Origin: Leptolyngbya sp.
GTDB lineage: Bacteria; Cyanobacteriota; Cyanobacteriia; Phormidesmidales; Phormidesmidaceae
DNA length: 62,151 nt
Assembly: GCA_003249105.1 (NCBI GenBank)
Contig: QBLT01000005.1
Span: 1 to 62,151 of the forward strand
Direction: 5' to 3'
Translations under genes and position numbers: made by a program
Shown: one piece after another, positions 1-6,759 of the stretch
Layout of the letters: every line of letters starts with the position of its first letter
How positions within the stretch are numbered: position 1 is the stretch's first letter
Notes under the pieces: model-generated
What the model was told of the DNA's origin: nothing
What the model saw: only the letters and a program-made list of their open reading frames with translations
Databases searched by the model: none

Positions 1-115
1 GCTCTGTTCCTTTCAGCCGGGTCGAGGTGTCTTTCAACAACACCTTGAGGCTATTGGTTAATACTACAGAGGCAACATCCATCATCTCAGGGGAAGAACA
101 ACACAGGTCTCTCAT
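1..115 (-). CDS. Possible N-terminus of a transposase, cut by the window edge
   Basis: An ATG at 115 on the minus strand opens a frame that stays open for 38 codons to the left edge. It begins MRDLCCSSPEMMDVASVV and ends LLKDTSTRLKGTE. The short leucine-rich helix followed by a basic KGTE stretch resembles, from memory, the start of cyanobacterial ISAzo13-like transposases, but there is too little sequence to be sure. It lies just beyond the broken end of the integrase gene, which would fit an insertion that removed the integrase C-terminus. It could equally be chance open frame. Confidence 0.25.
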   Translation of the reverse strand, partial: MRDLCCSSPEMMDVASVVLTNSLKVLLKDTSTRLKGTE

Positions 116-147
116 GCCATAATGGATGATTATTTGATTGGGCTACT

Positions 148-1104
148 CTAAGAGGGTGGAAAGGGCATCTTCAGTTCGCGAAATTCCTGAGAAATTGTGC
201 CGCCCAGTTGATTGTTGTTTCTCCCATCGGTCTCGATATTTGGATACTTCACAATGTGAGGTGTCATCATGTCCCAGCCCTTGCCGTAGCTAGGATACAC
301 AATCCGCCACCCTGTTTTGGTTTCCTCTTCCACCTCAAGAATAGGTGGATCCTCGTCTATCTTGTCTGTGCGAATTCTAAAAATTTCGTGAGGGCGTAAA
401 CCATAAATCGCCAGGATCGAAATGACCCATTGCCAGGCTGGATTTTTTACCGATTCCCAGAGATCTGCAATTTCCTCATCACGAGGCAAGCTGCGCGGTT
501 CAACCGATTTGGAGGTGTAGCCTTTCCCTAATTTGCTGAGTTCCTTCAGTATGCTTGGATCCAAGCCTGCGAAGTCAGCCAATCTTCGGAATGCTATGGC
601 AAATCCTTTGCGACTACGACTTCCCGGCTGTGTCTCGCTCAGAATTGTTGATCGCAGCAGCTCAATCGTCAGCGGTTCGTCTTGAGGGAGTCGATTAAAC
701 AGCAATCGGTAGTTCTTGTGATAGGTATTCTCCTTGGTTGGATTCCGAAGGGTTTGTTCCCAGTGTCGCGTTTCGTAACGATTTACCCATTCTGCTACGG
801 TTTCAGGGGGCTTTTGATTTCCTTTGAGGAACGGTTCCCAGTCAAATTTTTCCCATAGCAGTGCATTGTCAATGTCTTTCGCCTTTGCGATTGCCACCTT
901 CAGTCCAGCAGGAGTGGCTGAAACCCCAAGGGCTATCTCGTAGCGACCTCCGATGCTATCCCCTGGCTTGGGGGGGAAGTGTCTCCCCCGCACGTACAAT
1001 CGGTTGTCCTTCTCGCGAATCGCGACCTTCTCCAGCCCCTGATTAACCTGGTTGATCCGTTCTTTGAGGTCAGGCGCACTCTGGTTCAGACTTCTCCCCC
1101 CCAT
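148..1104 (-). pseudogene. Tyrosine recombinase (integrase), C-terminus missing
   Basis: This encodes a site-specific tyrosine recombinase, the class that inserts mobile elements into tRNA genes. The N-terminal DNA-binding part (GVSATPAGLKVAIAKAK) and core-binding part are of the cyanobacterial integrase type. The first catalytic arginine is present in IYGLRPHEIFRI, followed by the lysine region KTGWRIVYPS. The frame stops right after EFRELKMPFPPS, where homologues continue with the Y-D-L-R-H box. The H-x-x-R motif and the nucleophilic tyrosine are therefore absent, and I do not find them in the other frames of the remaining 147 bases. An ATG at 1104 preceded by purine-rich sequence is chosen; a GTG at 1146 would add 14 residues but lies inside an inverted repeat. 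It should be inactive unless complemented in trans. Confidence 0.75.
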
Positions 1105-1143
1105 CTCCCCCGTTCCTCCCCCAAAAAGAGTACAAACTACCTG

Positions 1144-1172
1144 CACTCAGCTTAATTTTTCCAAGCTGAGTG
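1144..1172. promoter_or_regulatory. Perfect 10-bp inverted repeat upstream of the integrase
   Basis: The arms CACTCAGCTT (1144-1153) and AAGCTGAGTG (1163-1172) are exact reverse complements separated by 9 AT-rich bases. The site sits between the integrase gene and the tRNA-Ser remnant. There is no T-run after either arm, so an operator or a recombinase arm-binding site is more likely than a terminator. The role is inferred from position only. Confidence 0.45.
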
Positions 1173-1216
1173 AGGCAAGGGGAACGCCGCAAATCTTTAC
1201 GGGAGCTGGATTTTAA

Positions 1217-1275
1217 CGGAGAGGGGGGGATTCGAACCCCCGTGAGGTTTGACCCTCAAACAGTTTTCGAGACAG
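1217..1275 (-). other. 3' half of a tRNA-Ser(CGA) gene, probable att site
   Basis: Read on the minus strand, this holds an anticodon loop CTCGAAA (anticodon CGA), the 3' anticodon stem, a long class II variable arm, a T arm with GGTTCGAATCC and the acceptor end CTCTCCG. The 5' half of the tRNA (acceptor, D arm, 5' anticodon stem) is not found above 1275, where the sequence becomes unrelated. A 3'-half tRNA beside an integrase is the classic footprint of integration into a tRNA gene, so this is read as an attR-type site or the relic of one. It is not a working tRNA gene. Confidence 0.7.
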
Positions 1276-1367
1276 TTTCATCAAAGCTTAAAAGCACTGA
1301 TAAAAAGGACTTTTGGGTGCTTGAGTTCAAGACTGCCCAAGAATTGCCCAAGCGAGATTTTCCGCAT

Positions 1368-1592
1368 TCAGACGGCTGATGTGGGGAAGTTACCAGTTGA
1401 AGAAGCTGCTGGCTCATCACTGGTAAAGCCTGTGATATGTGTCGCCAGCGTACGATCAGAGAAATTGCTCACAGAGTCAATCATGATGTTTAGCGGCGTA
1501 AGATCGCGCTCTGTTATCGTGCCATCAACAGTGGGGGGATTGAGGGATATGGCAGTAATTCCAAATGGAGCTGCTAGAAGAGCGATCGCCAT
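1368..1592 (-). CDS. Small hypothetical protein with signal-like N-terminus
   Basis: This is a 74-residue frame starting MAIALLAAPFGITAISLNPP. The frame stays open upstream (VLCAAR before the ATG), giving something like a basic-hydrophobic export signal. The rest is small and polar with no motif I recognise. It follows the next small minus-strand gene by about 30 bases. Because the start codon overlaps a HIP1 site and the coding signal is weak, it may be spurious. Confidence 0.25.
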   Translation of the reverse strand: MAIALLAAPFGITAISLNPPTVDGTITERDLTPLNIMIDSVSNFSDRTLATHITGFTSDEPAASSTGNFPTSAV

Positions 1593-1622
1593 TCGGGCAG
1601 CACAGAGAACTTGGCGACCGGG

Positions 1623-1832
1623 TTAGCCTTCGGCAATGCGGCCTTGGTGCTCGTTCAGCTGTAGAAACCCTGGACCATTGCCTTCAGCGTCAGCTTGAGC
1701 AATGACATAGAAGAAGCGTGATTCAGTGTTCTTGGCGATGATGAGATAGGGATAGCCATCTTGACTGATGGCGGCTTTGCAAACTTGGCCGCCGACTAGT
1801 TGGCTGAGATCTTCTGAGTAGGAAAGTGTCAT
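1623..1832 (-). CDS. Small conserved-looking hypothetical protein
   Basis: This is a 69-residue cytoplasmic protein without signal or membrane segment. It has an alternating beta-type pattern (AAISQDGYPYLIIAK, RFFYVIAQAD) and an acidic start MTLSYSEDLSQLVGG. The amino-acid mix, with aromatic and aliphatic residues in regular spacing, looks like a true folded protein rather than a shadow frame. No family is recognised. It stands alone between the tRNA remnant and the ribbon-helix-helix gene, on the opposite strand to the latter. Confidence 0.5.
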   Translation of the reverse strand: MTLSYSEDLSQLVGGQVCKAAISQDGYPYLIIAKNTESRFFYVIAQADAEGNGPGFLQLNEHQGRIAEG

Positions 1833-2175
1833 AGGAGTGGTTCTCTAGGTTATGGACATCGAAAGTAGGGCAGCTTTAAGTTCTGGAGGCTATTGGAGTA
1901 AGCTCTGGCCGTTGCGGTATGAGCAGAGACCCCGGACTTTGTGACTCTGAAGCTTTATCGCCTTCTACACACAAATAATAGCCCATGTATACGCGGGATG
2001 AGAGGGTCGAGGGTGTGGATTTTAAGGGGGTTTCGATGAGGATTGCTGATCGATATCTGGGAAATTCTGCCCATCCCATAAGGACAGTTGATCGATGGAT
2101 GCAAGGGTATAGGGCCTCGTATACTTGGGATAGTTCTGTCTTTTCGGCAGCAGTAGCAGTGGAGTAGTTCCGGTG
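1833..2175. other. Intergenic region with paired GTATAC-NN-GGGAT motifs
   Basis: About 340 bases without a convincing gene. Two direct copies of GTATACNNGGGAT occur near 1987 and 2118, roughly 130 bases apart, upstream of the ribbon-helix-helix gene. They could be binding sites for that small regulator. Short frames on both strands here have unnatural composition and were not accepted. Confidence 0.3.
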
Positions 2176-2406
2176 ATGAGTGATGAGGCTGCCCGCAGAG
2201 ATTATTTGACCCGCTTCCAGCAGCAGGGGGAAGTAGCGATGGCGGAACGTCCTCTCTGTGTGCGGTTACCGGAGGATATTGACGGGCTGATGAGGGAGAA
2301 GGAGAACCGGACAGCGTGGTTGCGGGATGCAATCATGGAAAAGCTCTGGCGAGAGGGGCATCTGCCGGAGCGATATCAGAGCTTGATGGAACAGGCAGCG
2401 GATTAA
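2176..2406 (+). CDS. Ribbon-helix-helix (CopG-like) small DNA-binding protein
   Basis: A 76-residue protein whose middle, RPLCVRLPEDIDGLM, followed by NRTAWLRDAIMEKLWREG, has the beta-strand then helix-turn-helix layout of CopG/MetJ-type ribbon-helix-helix repressors. Such proteins bind DNA as dimers through the strand and often control plasmid or toxin-antitoxin genes. The ATG at 2176 has a GGAG about ten bases upstream; a second ATG at 2239 would give only the core fold. It is followed 13 bases later by the M15-like gene on the same strand, so the two may be co-transcribed. No toxin partner is evident. Confidence 0.55.
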   Translation: MSDEAARRDYLTRFQQQGEVAMAERPLCVRLPEDIDGLMREKENRTAWLRDAIMEKLWREGHLPERYQSLMEQAAD

Positions 2407-2419
2407 GGGGAGGCGGTTG

Positions 2420-2995
2420 ATGGCAGCGCAACCCTTAGGCAAGTATCTGACGTTAGAGGAATTTTGCACCTGCACACAGACCTACCAGCGGTTTGCTGAC
2501 CAGATTGCCCCGTTTCCTAAAAACCTTGAGGAGACGTTGCCAGCCTTGGAGGCACTGTGTCAGCACATCATTGACCCTGTGATTAATAGGTTTGGGCGCG
2601 ATCGCTTTCAGCTCACCTACGGCTTTTGCTCAGTAGATTTGAAGCGGTGGCTAGCGAAGAAAGACCCGGCGACAGGAAAGAAGCACGGCATCGCCACCCC
2701 TAGCCTGGATCAGCATATGGCCCACGAGGTGAATCGGAATGGGCGGTACTACTGCGATCGCCTGGGTGCCGCCTGTGATTTTCGCATTCTTGACCTGCCC
2801 AGCGATGCCTTGATGGATTGGATTGTGGCCCAGGGGCTTCCTTTTGACTCATCCTACTTCTATGGAGCAGATCGCCCCATCCACATCAGCTATGGCCCTC
2901 AGCACAAGCGAGATATTTGGGCCTTCACTGAAAAGGGAACACCAACGCGCCAGCACCCTTGGGCTTCAACGGCTAATCCCACCAGTAGCAGATGA
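2420..2995 (+). CDS. Peptidase M15-like (Hedgehog/DD-peptidase fold) protein
   Basis: A 191-residue protein starting LGKYLTLEEFCTC. Its middle contains QHMAHEVNRNGRYY and GAACDFRILD, which resemble the S-x-H-x-x-G and A-x-D-F region of zinc-dependent M15/Hedgehog-fold peptidases, but the metal-binding set is not obviously complete. There is no signal peptide, so a cytoplasmic role is likelier than cell-wall cleavage. The ATG at 2420 has an AGGGGAGG Shine-Dalgarno just upstream. The last 23 bases overlap the end of the next gene on the opposite strand, and the tail TRQHPWASTANPTSSR looks low-complexity, so the C-terminus may be altered. Confidence 0.55.
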   Translation: MAAQPLGKYLTLEEFCTCTQTYQRFADQIAPFPKNLEETLPALEALCQHIIDPVINRFGRDRFQLTYGFCSVDLKRWLAKKDPATGKKHGIATPSLDQHMAHEVNRNGRYYCDRLGAACDFRILDLPSDALMDWIVAQGLPFDSSYFYGADRPIHISYGPQHKRDIWAFTEKGTPTRQHPWASTANPTSSR

Positions 2996-3491
2996 GGACA
3001 GCATCGGATTTGTCACCAAAGGTCTCACCTCGTAGACCCCGTCTGAGGCGCATAGCAAAGTACTCGCGGAATTCCCAATCCTCCTCGCCTTCAGGCACGT
3101 TCCCACCATAGACATCAACCACATCGGCTCGCCATTTCTTGCCCAAATCCATCAGTTGAGCCACTGTCACGTCTTGGTTTTCGGCCAGTAGGTACAACGT
3201 GTCTGCCGGGTAGGGCACGAAATGCATCAGGCTGGTTTTGGGCATGGGGCGGTAGTTGGCCATGGCCAAAAGGGTTTCGAGCACACCGTTGAGGCTGAGG
3301 CCATCTCGGTCAGGGGCGTAGATGGGCTTGGTGAACAAGAAGCTTTTCCACAGAAGGGGCTGCTGGGTCAGGTCGGTAATCACCTCTGGCCCATCGAACT
3401 CGTTGAATCGACGCTGCCACACTAAGGCAGCCATCAGCTCCTGAGGTGTATTGGTCTGGGCGATCACCTCAATTTTTTCCACATCAAGCAT
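2973..3491 (-). CDS. Unrecognised protein coupled to the phosphorothioation methyltransferase
   Basis: A 172-residue protein (MLDVEKIEVIAQTNTPQEL...) without signal or membrane segments. It ends in an acidic/aromatic stretch EEDWEFREYFAMRLRRG and VLICYWWD. Its ATG at 3491 overlaps the last 8 bases of the upstream methyltransferase gene, the layout of translational coupling; a longer start at 3560 lies deep inside that gene and is less likely. No family is recognised. The coupling argues for a role with the methyltransferase. Its 3' end runs 23 bases into the convergent M15-like gene. Confidence 0.6.
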   Translation of the reverse strand: MLDVEKIEVIAQTNTPQELMAALVWQRRFNEFDGPEVITDLTQQPLLWKSFLFTKPIYAPDRDGLSLNGVLETLLAMANYRPMPKTSLMHFVPYPADTLYLLAENQDVTVAQLMDLGKKWRADVVDVYGGNVPEGEEDWEFREYFAMRLRRGLRGETFGDKSDAVLICYWWD

Positions 3492-5559
3492 CGGCACTGC
3501 TCCTAGGTGATTGCGATCGGAGCCTGGCTTGGACTTGCTGTTTCTGCTCGTCGCTGGCATCCTTGCGCCATACGACTCGATGCCCTTGCAGTCCCGCCCC
3601 GTGCTCTAGCAAGCATTTCTCCCAGCCGCGCTGGTCAAAAATTGCCTTTACATCGTCCAGCAGACCCCACCTTTGCTCTTGCTGGCTGAGCTTAGCAAAT
3701 TTGGCATAAGCGGGGTATTCGGACGCAATGGTTTGGTCTTTTTGGTGGAGCAGAGGCGGGTTGTCGGGGTCGTAGTCGCGGTAGCGGACGTGGAGATCGC
3801 GCAATGAGATAGCCATGCTGGTTTTCAGCGCTGGGTGTGGCTCTTTGTCGAAGTTGGGAAACGCCAGGTAGGTAATCTGCGGTTTCTGGACATGGAACTT
3901 GACCACCGTGGCTTCTTCAGGTCGGCCAATGGTACGGGAGGCGCAGCCCTCGTAGAGGCGTAGCAGGGGGTCAAGTTGGTCTATCGCTGACACATGCACC
4001 CACAGGGAGTTAGGGCGCTGCTGGCCGATCGCACTCTGACGACAGCGTTCTTCAATTAGGTCTGTGCGTCCCAGGCTCATCAGCATCAGGTCGGCGGCGG
4101 TGCAGGCTTGCTGGTAGCTGCCGAAGAGGACTTTGATGTCTTGCTGGAGTTTGGGGGAGAGGTCTTTGAATTTAGGGCGGTTGCCGAAGTGGCTGAGTGC
4201 TAGGTAGACCAGTAGATCGTTGCGGCGTTTGTCGGCGATCGCATCCCATTCCCCTACATCGGTCGCTTGCAGCACGACGGTAAAGGCTCGCTTGATGCTG
4301 CCGAAAGTCTCTTGCAGCGGTGTCAGCTCCTGAGTCCCTAGTTCTTCGACCGAGGGTAGCCGACCGCGATCGGTGTAGAAGTCTATCAGCGGCTGGAGGC
4401 GATCGCGGTATTCCTCAAACTTGCTGACCTTGAGGCGAATGCGGGGGGCTGTGGCACGGGAACGGAACCGGGAGGCGCGGAAGGCTTCGGCTTGGGCCTC
4501 GTCGCGAAAGACAAAATAGATGCCCAGGGCGATGGGGATGGCGTCTACGCCCAGCACCTGATCGATATAGGCTTTGAGTTCTTCCTGCTCGTAGTATTTC
4601 TGAAAGGTGTTGCGGCTGGTGATGATGCCGTCGCCGTAGGCGATGACGCCACGGGTGCGATCGTCGATCAGCACCTGGGCGGCGACGATGAGAACTTTCT
4701 GAGCCAAGCCCCAGGCGTTGATCAGCGCTTCTCGCCTCTCAGCGGTGTCTTCGATGACGTTGATGATGTAGCCCAGGTTCACCACGTCGGCTGGGCTGTG
4801 GGGAATATCAGGGCGAAAGTGAGGATCCCAACCGGAGCTAGTGAGGCCTAGGCGGTGGATGTATTCGATATCGGCCCCATGGCCGCAGCCGTAGTCGAAG
4901 TAGGTGGTGTCGGGGGGGAAGATGCCTGCTTCTACGGCGAGGCGGACGGGTTTGGAAACGGTGACGCGGGCGATCGCAGCCTTATGCCTCTGAATCTTGG
5001 GCTTGGGCTGGGTTTGCTTAGCCTCTGAGGTCATTGGGCAGGCGAGGGCATGGCCATCGATAACCAGCTTGCGCTCTAGCAAGCGCTGCTCCCAGGCACA
5101 GCGAAAGCCGATGCCGCGTGGGTCGTCCAGCAGCCCTAGGGCCTCTTCTTGCTTGGTTAGCCAGGCGAAGGTAGCGTAGAGCGGGTGGTCGGGGGCAACA
5201 AAGGTTTCTTTGCGGTGGAGGACGGGGGGATTGTCGGTGGTGCTGTAGTCGCGACTGGTGGCAGTGAGCGTGTTCAGATTGACCTGAATGCTGCTTTGGA
5301 GGGCCGGGTGGGCCTCTGTGTCAAAGTCTGGATAAAACAGGTAAGCAATTTGCGACTTGTTGAAGCTGAACTTAACGATGGTCGCTTTTTCGGTTTGAGC
5401 GGTTACTGTTTTAGCGAGACTTTCTAGCTCACACAGAGCCGGATCGAGCTGTGGGAGGGCTGAAATATGAACGTAAAGCGCATCAGGCAGCAGTTTGCCA
5501 ACCTGACTACGCTGGCAGACTTTAGCGATATCGATTGTGGCGGCGGGGCTACCTGGCAT
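3484..5559 (-). CDS. DNA phosphorothioation-associated putative methyltransferase
   Basis: A 691-residue protein. The centre (about residues 185-510) is a Rossmann SAM-binding domain with motif I YFDYGCGHGAD near residue 220 and the following RLGLTSSGWDPHFRPD. It matches the protein family named for its linkage to dnd sulfur-modification genes (TIGR04096 type, from memory). The N-terminal (about 1-170) and C-terminal (about 505-665) parts are two copies of the same domain: compare LYVHISALPQLDPALC with LWVHVSAIDQLDPLLR, and SQIAYLFYPDFDTEAHPAL with PQITYLAFPNFDKEPHPAL. The substrate is unknown. It is divergent from the sspB-like operon and shares a 267-base promoter region with it. Confidence 0.8.
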   Translation of the reverse strand: MPGSPAATIDIAKVCQRSQVGKLLPDALYVHISALPQLDPALCELESLAKTVTAQTEKATIVKFSFNKSQIAYLFYPDFDTEAHPALQSSIQVNLNTLTATSRDYSTTDNPPVLHRKETFVAPDHPLYATFAWLTKQEEALGLLDDPRGIGFRCAWEQRLLERKLVIDGHALACPMTSEAKQTQPKPKIQRHKAAIARVTVSKPVRLAVEAGIFPPDTTYFDYGCGHGADIEYIHRLGLTSSGWDPHFRPDIPHSPADVVNLGYIINVIEDTAERREALINAWGLAQKVLIVAAQVLIDDRTRGVIAYGDGIITSRNTFQKYYEQEELKAYIDQVLGVDAIPIALGIYFVFRDEAQAEAFRASRFRSRATAPRIRLKVSKFEEYRDRLQPLIDFYTDRGRLPSVEELGTQELTPLQETFGSIKRAFTVVLQATDVGEWDAIADKRRNDLLVYLALSHFGNRPKFKDLSPKLQQDIKVLFGSYQQACTAADLMLMSLGRTDLIEERCRQSAIGQQRPNSLWVHVSAIDQLDPLLRLYEGCASRTIGRPEEATVVKFHVQKPQITYLAFPNFDKEPHPALKTSMAISLRDLHVRYRDYDPDNPPLLHQKDQTIASEYPAYAKFAKLSQQEQRWGLLDDVKAIFDQRGWEKCLLEHGAGLQGHRVVWRKDASDEQKQQVQARLRSQSPRSSADA

Positions 5560-5826
5560 TCTGAAAGGGCTGTGGCGGCGGGCTCAAATGCTTGACAGCT
5601 ATCTTATCGGCAAGCGGAGGAAATTGCGCTGGATAATCAAGCCTCTGACTAGCGCTATCCCTAGAGCTAGCCAAGGACAGACTACTCCACATATAGTATT
5701 TAAGTTTGTACGATGACTCCTACACGTCCGATATGCAAGCCTCTGCCGCTTAACAGTTAGTTACAAAACTGATTGCATTTAGGGTAATTGCTAGATAATT
5801 TAGTACAAAAGTTCTGCGCAAACGTT
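5560..5826. promoter_or_regulatory. Divergent promoter region between the methyltransferase and the ssp operon
   Basis: This AT-rich spacer separates two divergent transcription units. A sigma70-like candidate for the rightward operon is TTGCAT (5773-5778), 17 bases, then TAATTT (5796-5801), which would start transcription about 20 bases before the ATG at 5827. This makes a TTG at 5788 unlikely as start codon. A TTGACA at about 5592 has no good partner. The assignment rests on spacing alone. Confidence 0.35.
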
Positions 5827-6759
5827 ATGGCTAGGCAAGCAAAGCTAGATATTGATGAGGTCAAAGCCCCTAGCCTGTCGGTCTTTGCCCGGCACGAGAC
5901 GTTTCATCCTCGATTTGGCTGGCTTAAGAAGGGCTTTGATGGGGCTCACCGTAATGCCAATATTTTCCTAGATGATGATGCCACCGTGCAGCTAGGCGTC
6001 GGGAAGAACATGGTTCGTTCCATTCGCTATTGGTGTAATGCGTTTGGCCTTCTAGAAGACGATGAGCCGACTGTGTTTGGCAAGGCATTGTTGAGCAAGT
6101 CGGGATGGGATCCTTACCTAGAGGATCCGGCTTCCCTTTGGCTGCTGCACTGGCAGTTGCTTCAGCCGCCCTGCTACGCCACAGCTTGGGACGTTGCCTT
6201 TAACCGCTTCAACAAGGTGGAGTTTACCTACGATGACCTGTTTCACGAACTGGGGGAGCATCGCGATCGCATCATCACCCGCATTGCCGATTCATCCCTG
6301 AAAAAAGATGTGAGCTGCATCCTGCGGATGTATACCGAGCAGCCCGCTAAGGCATCTGCTGGGGAAGAGTCTCTAGATTGCCCCTTTACGGAGTTGCGGC
6401 TGATTCAACGGGCTGGGGATGCTCGTCATTACGCCTTTCGCATTGGGCCGAAGCAAAACCTGCCAGCAGAGGTGATCGTCTATACGGCTTTAGTATTTGC
6501 CCACCAGACCTATCCAACGGCCCGCACTATTCCCGTTAGTAACCTGATCTACGACCCTGGTAGTCCTGGGATGGTCTTTAAGCTCAATGAATCGGCCATC
6601 TGCGACGCCATTGATCGAGTGAAATACCTCTATAAAGAGCTGAGTTGGTCGGATGCGGCAGGTAAGCTGCAATTTAACTTTCGGACTGCGGATGTCGAAG
6701 ACCTAGCGTTAGATATCCTGGAGACCTACTATGACGAGCAGCAGGGCAAAGCGGCATGA
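5827..6759 (+). CDS. sspB: SspB-like DUF4007 protein (phosphorothioation nickase component)
   Basis: A 310-residue protein. It begins MARQAKLDIDEVKAPSLSVF and carries the signature of DUF4007, FARHETFHPRFGWLKKGFD, followed by LGVGKNMVRSIRYWCNAFGL. In characterised Ssp systems the DUF4007 protein SspB nicks DNA and works with SspC and SspD to place sulfur in one strand. The rest, including LIYDPGSPGMVFKL and LDILETYYDEQ, is typical in length and layout. The ATG at 5827 is preferred over a TTG at 5788. Its stop overlaps the next start as ATGA, so it is translationally coupled to the ATPase. It uses HIP1-containing, GC-richer DNA like sspC, unlike the genes from sspD on. Confidence 0.8.
   Translation: MARQAKLDIDEVKAPSLSVFARHETFHPRFGWLKKGFDGAHRNANIFLDDDATVQLGVGKNMVRSIRYWCNAFGLLEDDEPTVFGKALLSKSGWDPYLEDPASLWLLHWQLLQPPCYATAWDVAFNRFNKVEFTYDDLFHELGEHRDRIITRIADSSLKKDVSCILRMYTEQPAKASAGEESLDCPFTELRLIQRAGDARHYAFRIGPKQNLPAEVIVYTALVFAHQTYPTARTIPVSNLIYDPGSPGMVFKLNESAICDAIDRVKYLYKELSWSDAAGKLQFNFRTADVEDLALDILETYYDEQQGKAA

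Noticed and set aside
1170..1379. Plus-strand frame containing GGIRTPVRFDP
   Set aside because: This is the well-known false protein produced by reading the antisense of a tRNA-Ser 3' end. It covers the tRNA remnant.
1955..2332. Minus-strand 125-aa frame and the overlapping plus-strand 60-aa frame at 1985-2167
   Set aside because: Ser/Pro/His-rich composition and overlap with the better-supported ribbon-helix-helix gene; no ribosome site.
5788..5826. TTG start for the SspB-like protein
   Set aside because: It would place the start inside the best promoter candidate; the ATG at 5827 precedes the conserved domain at normal distance.
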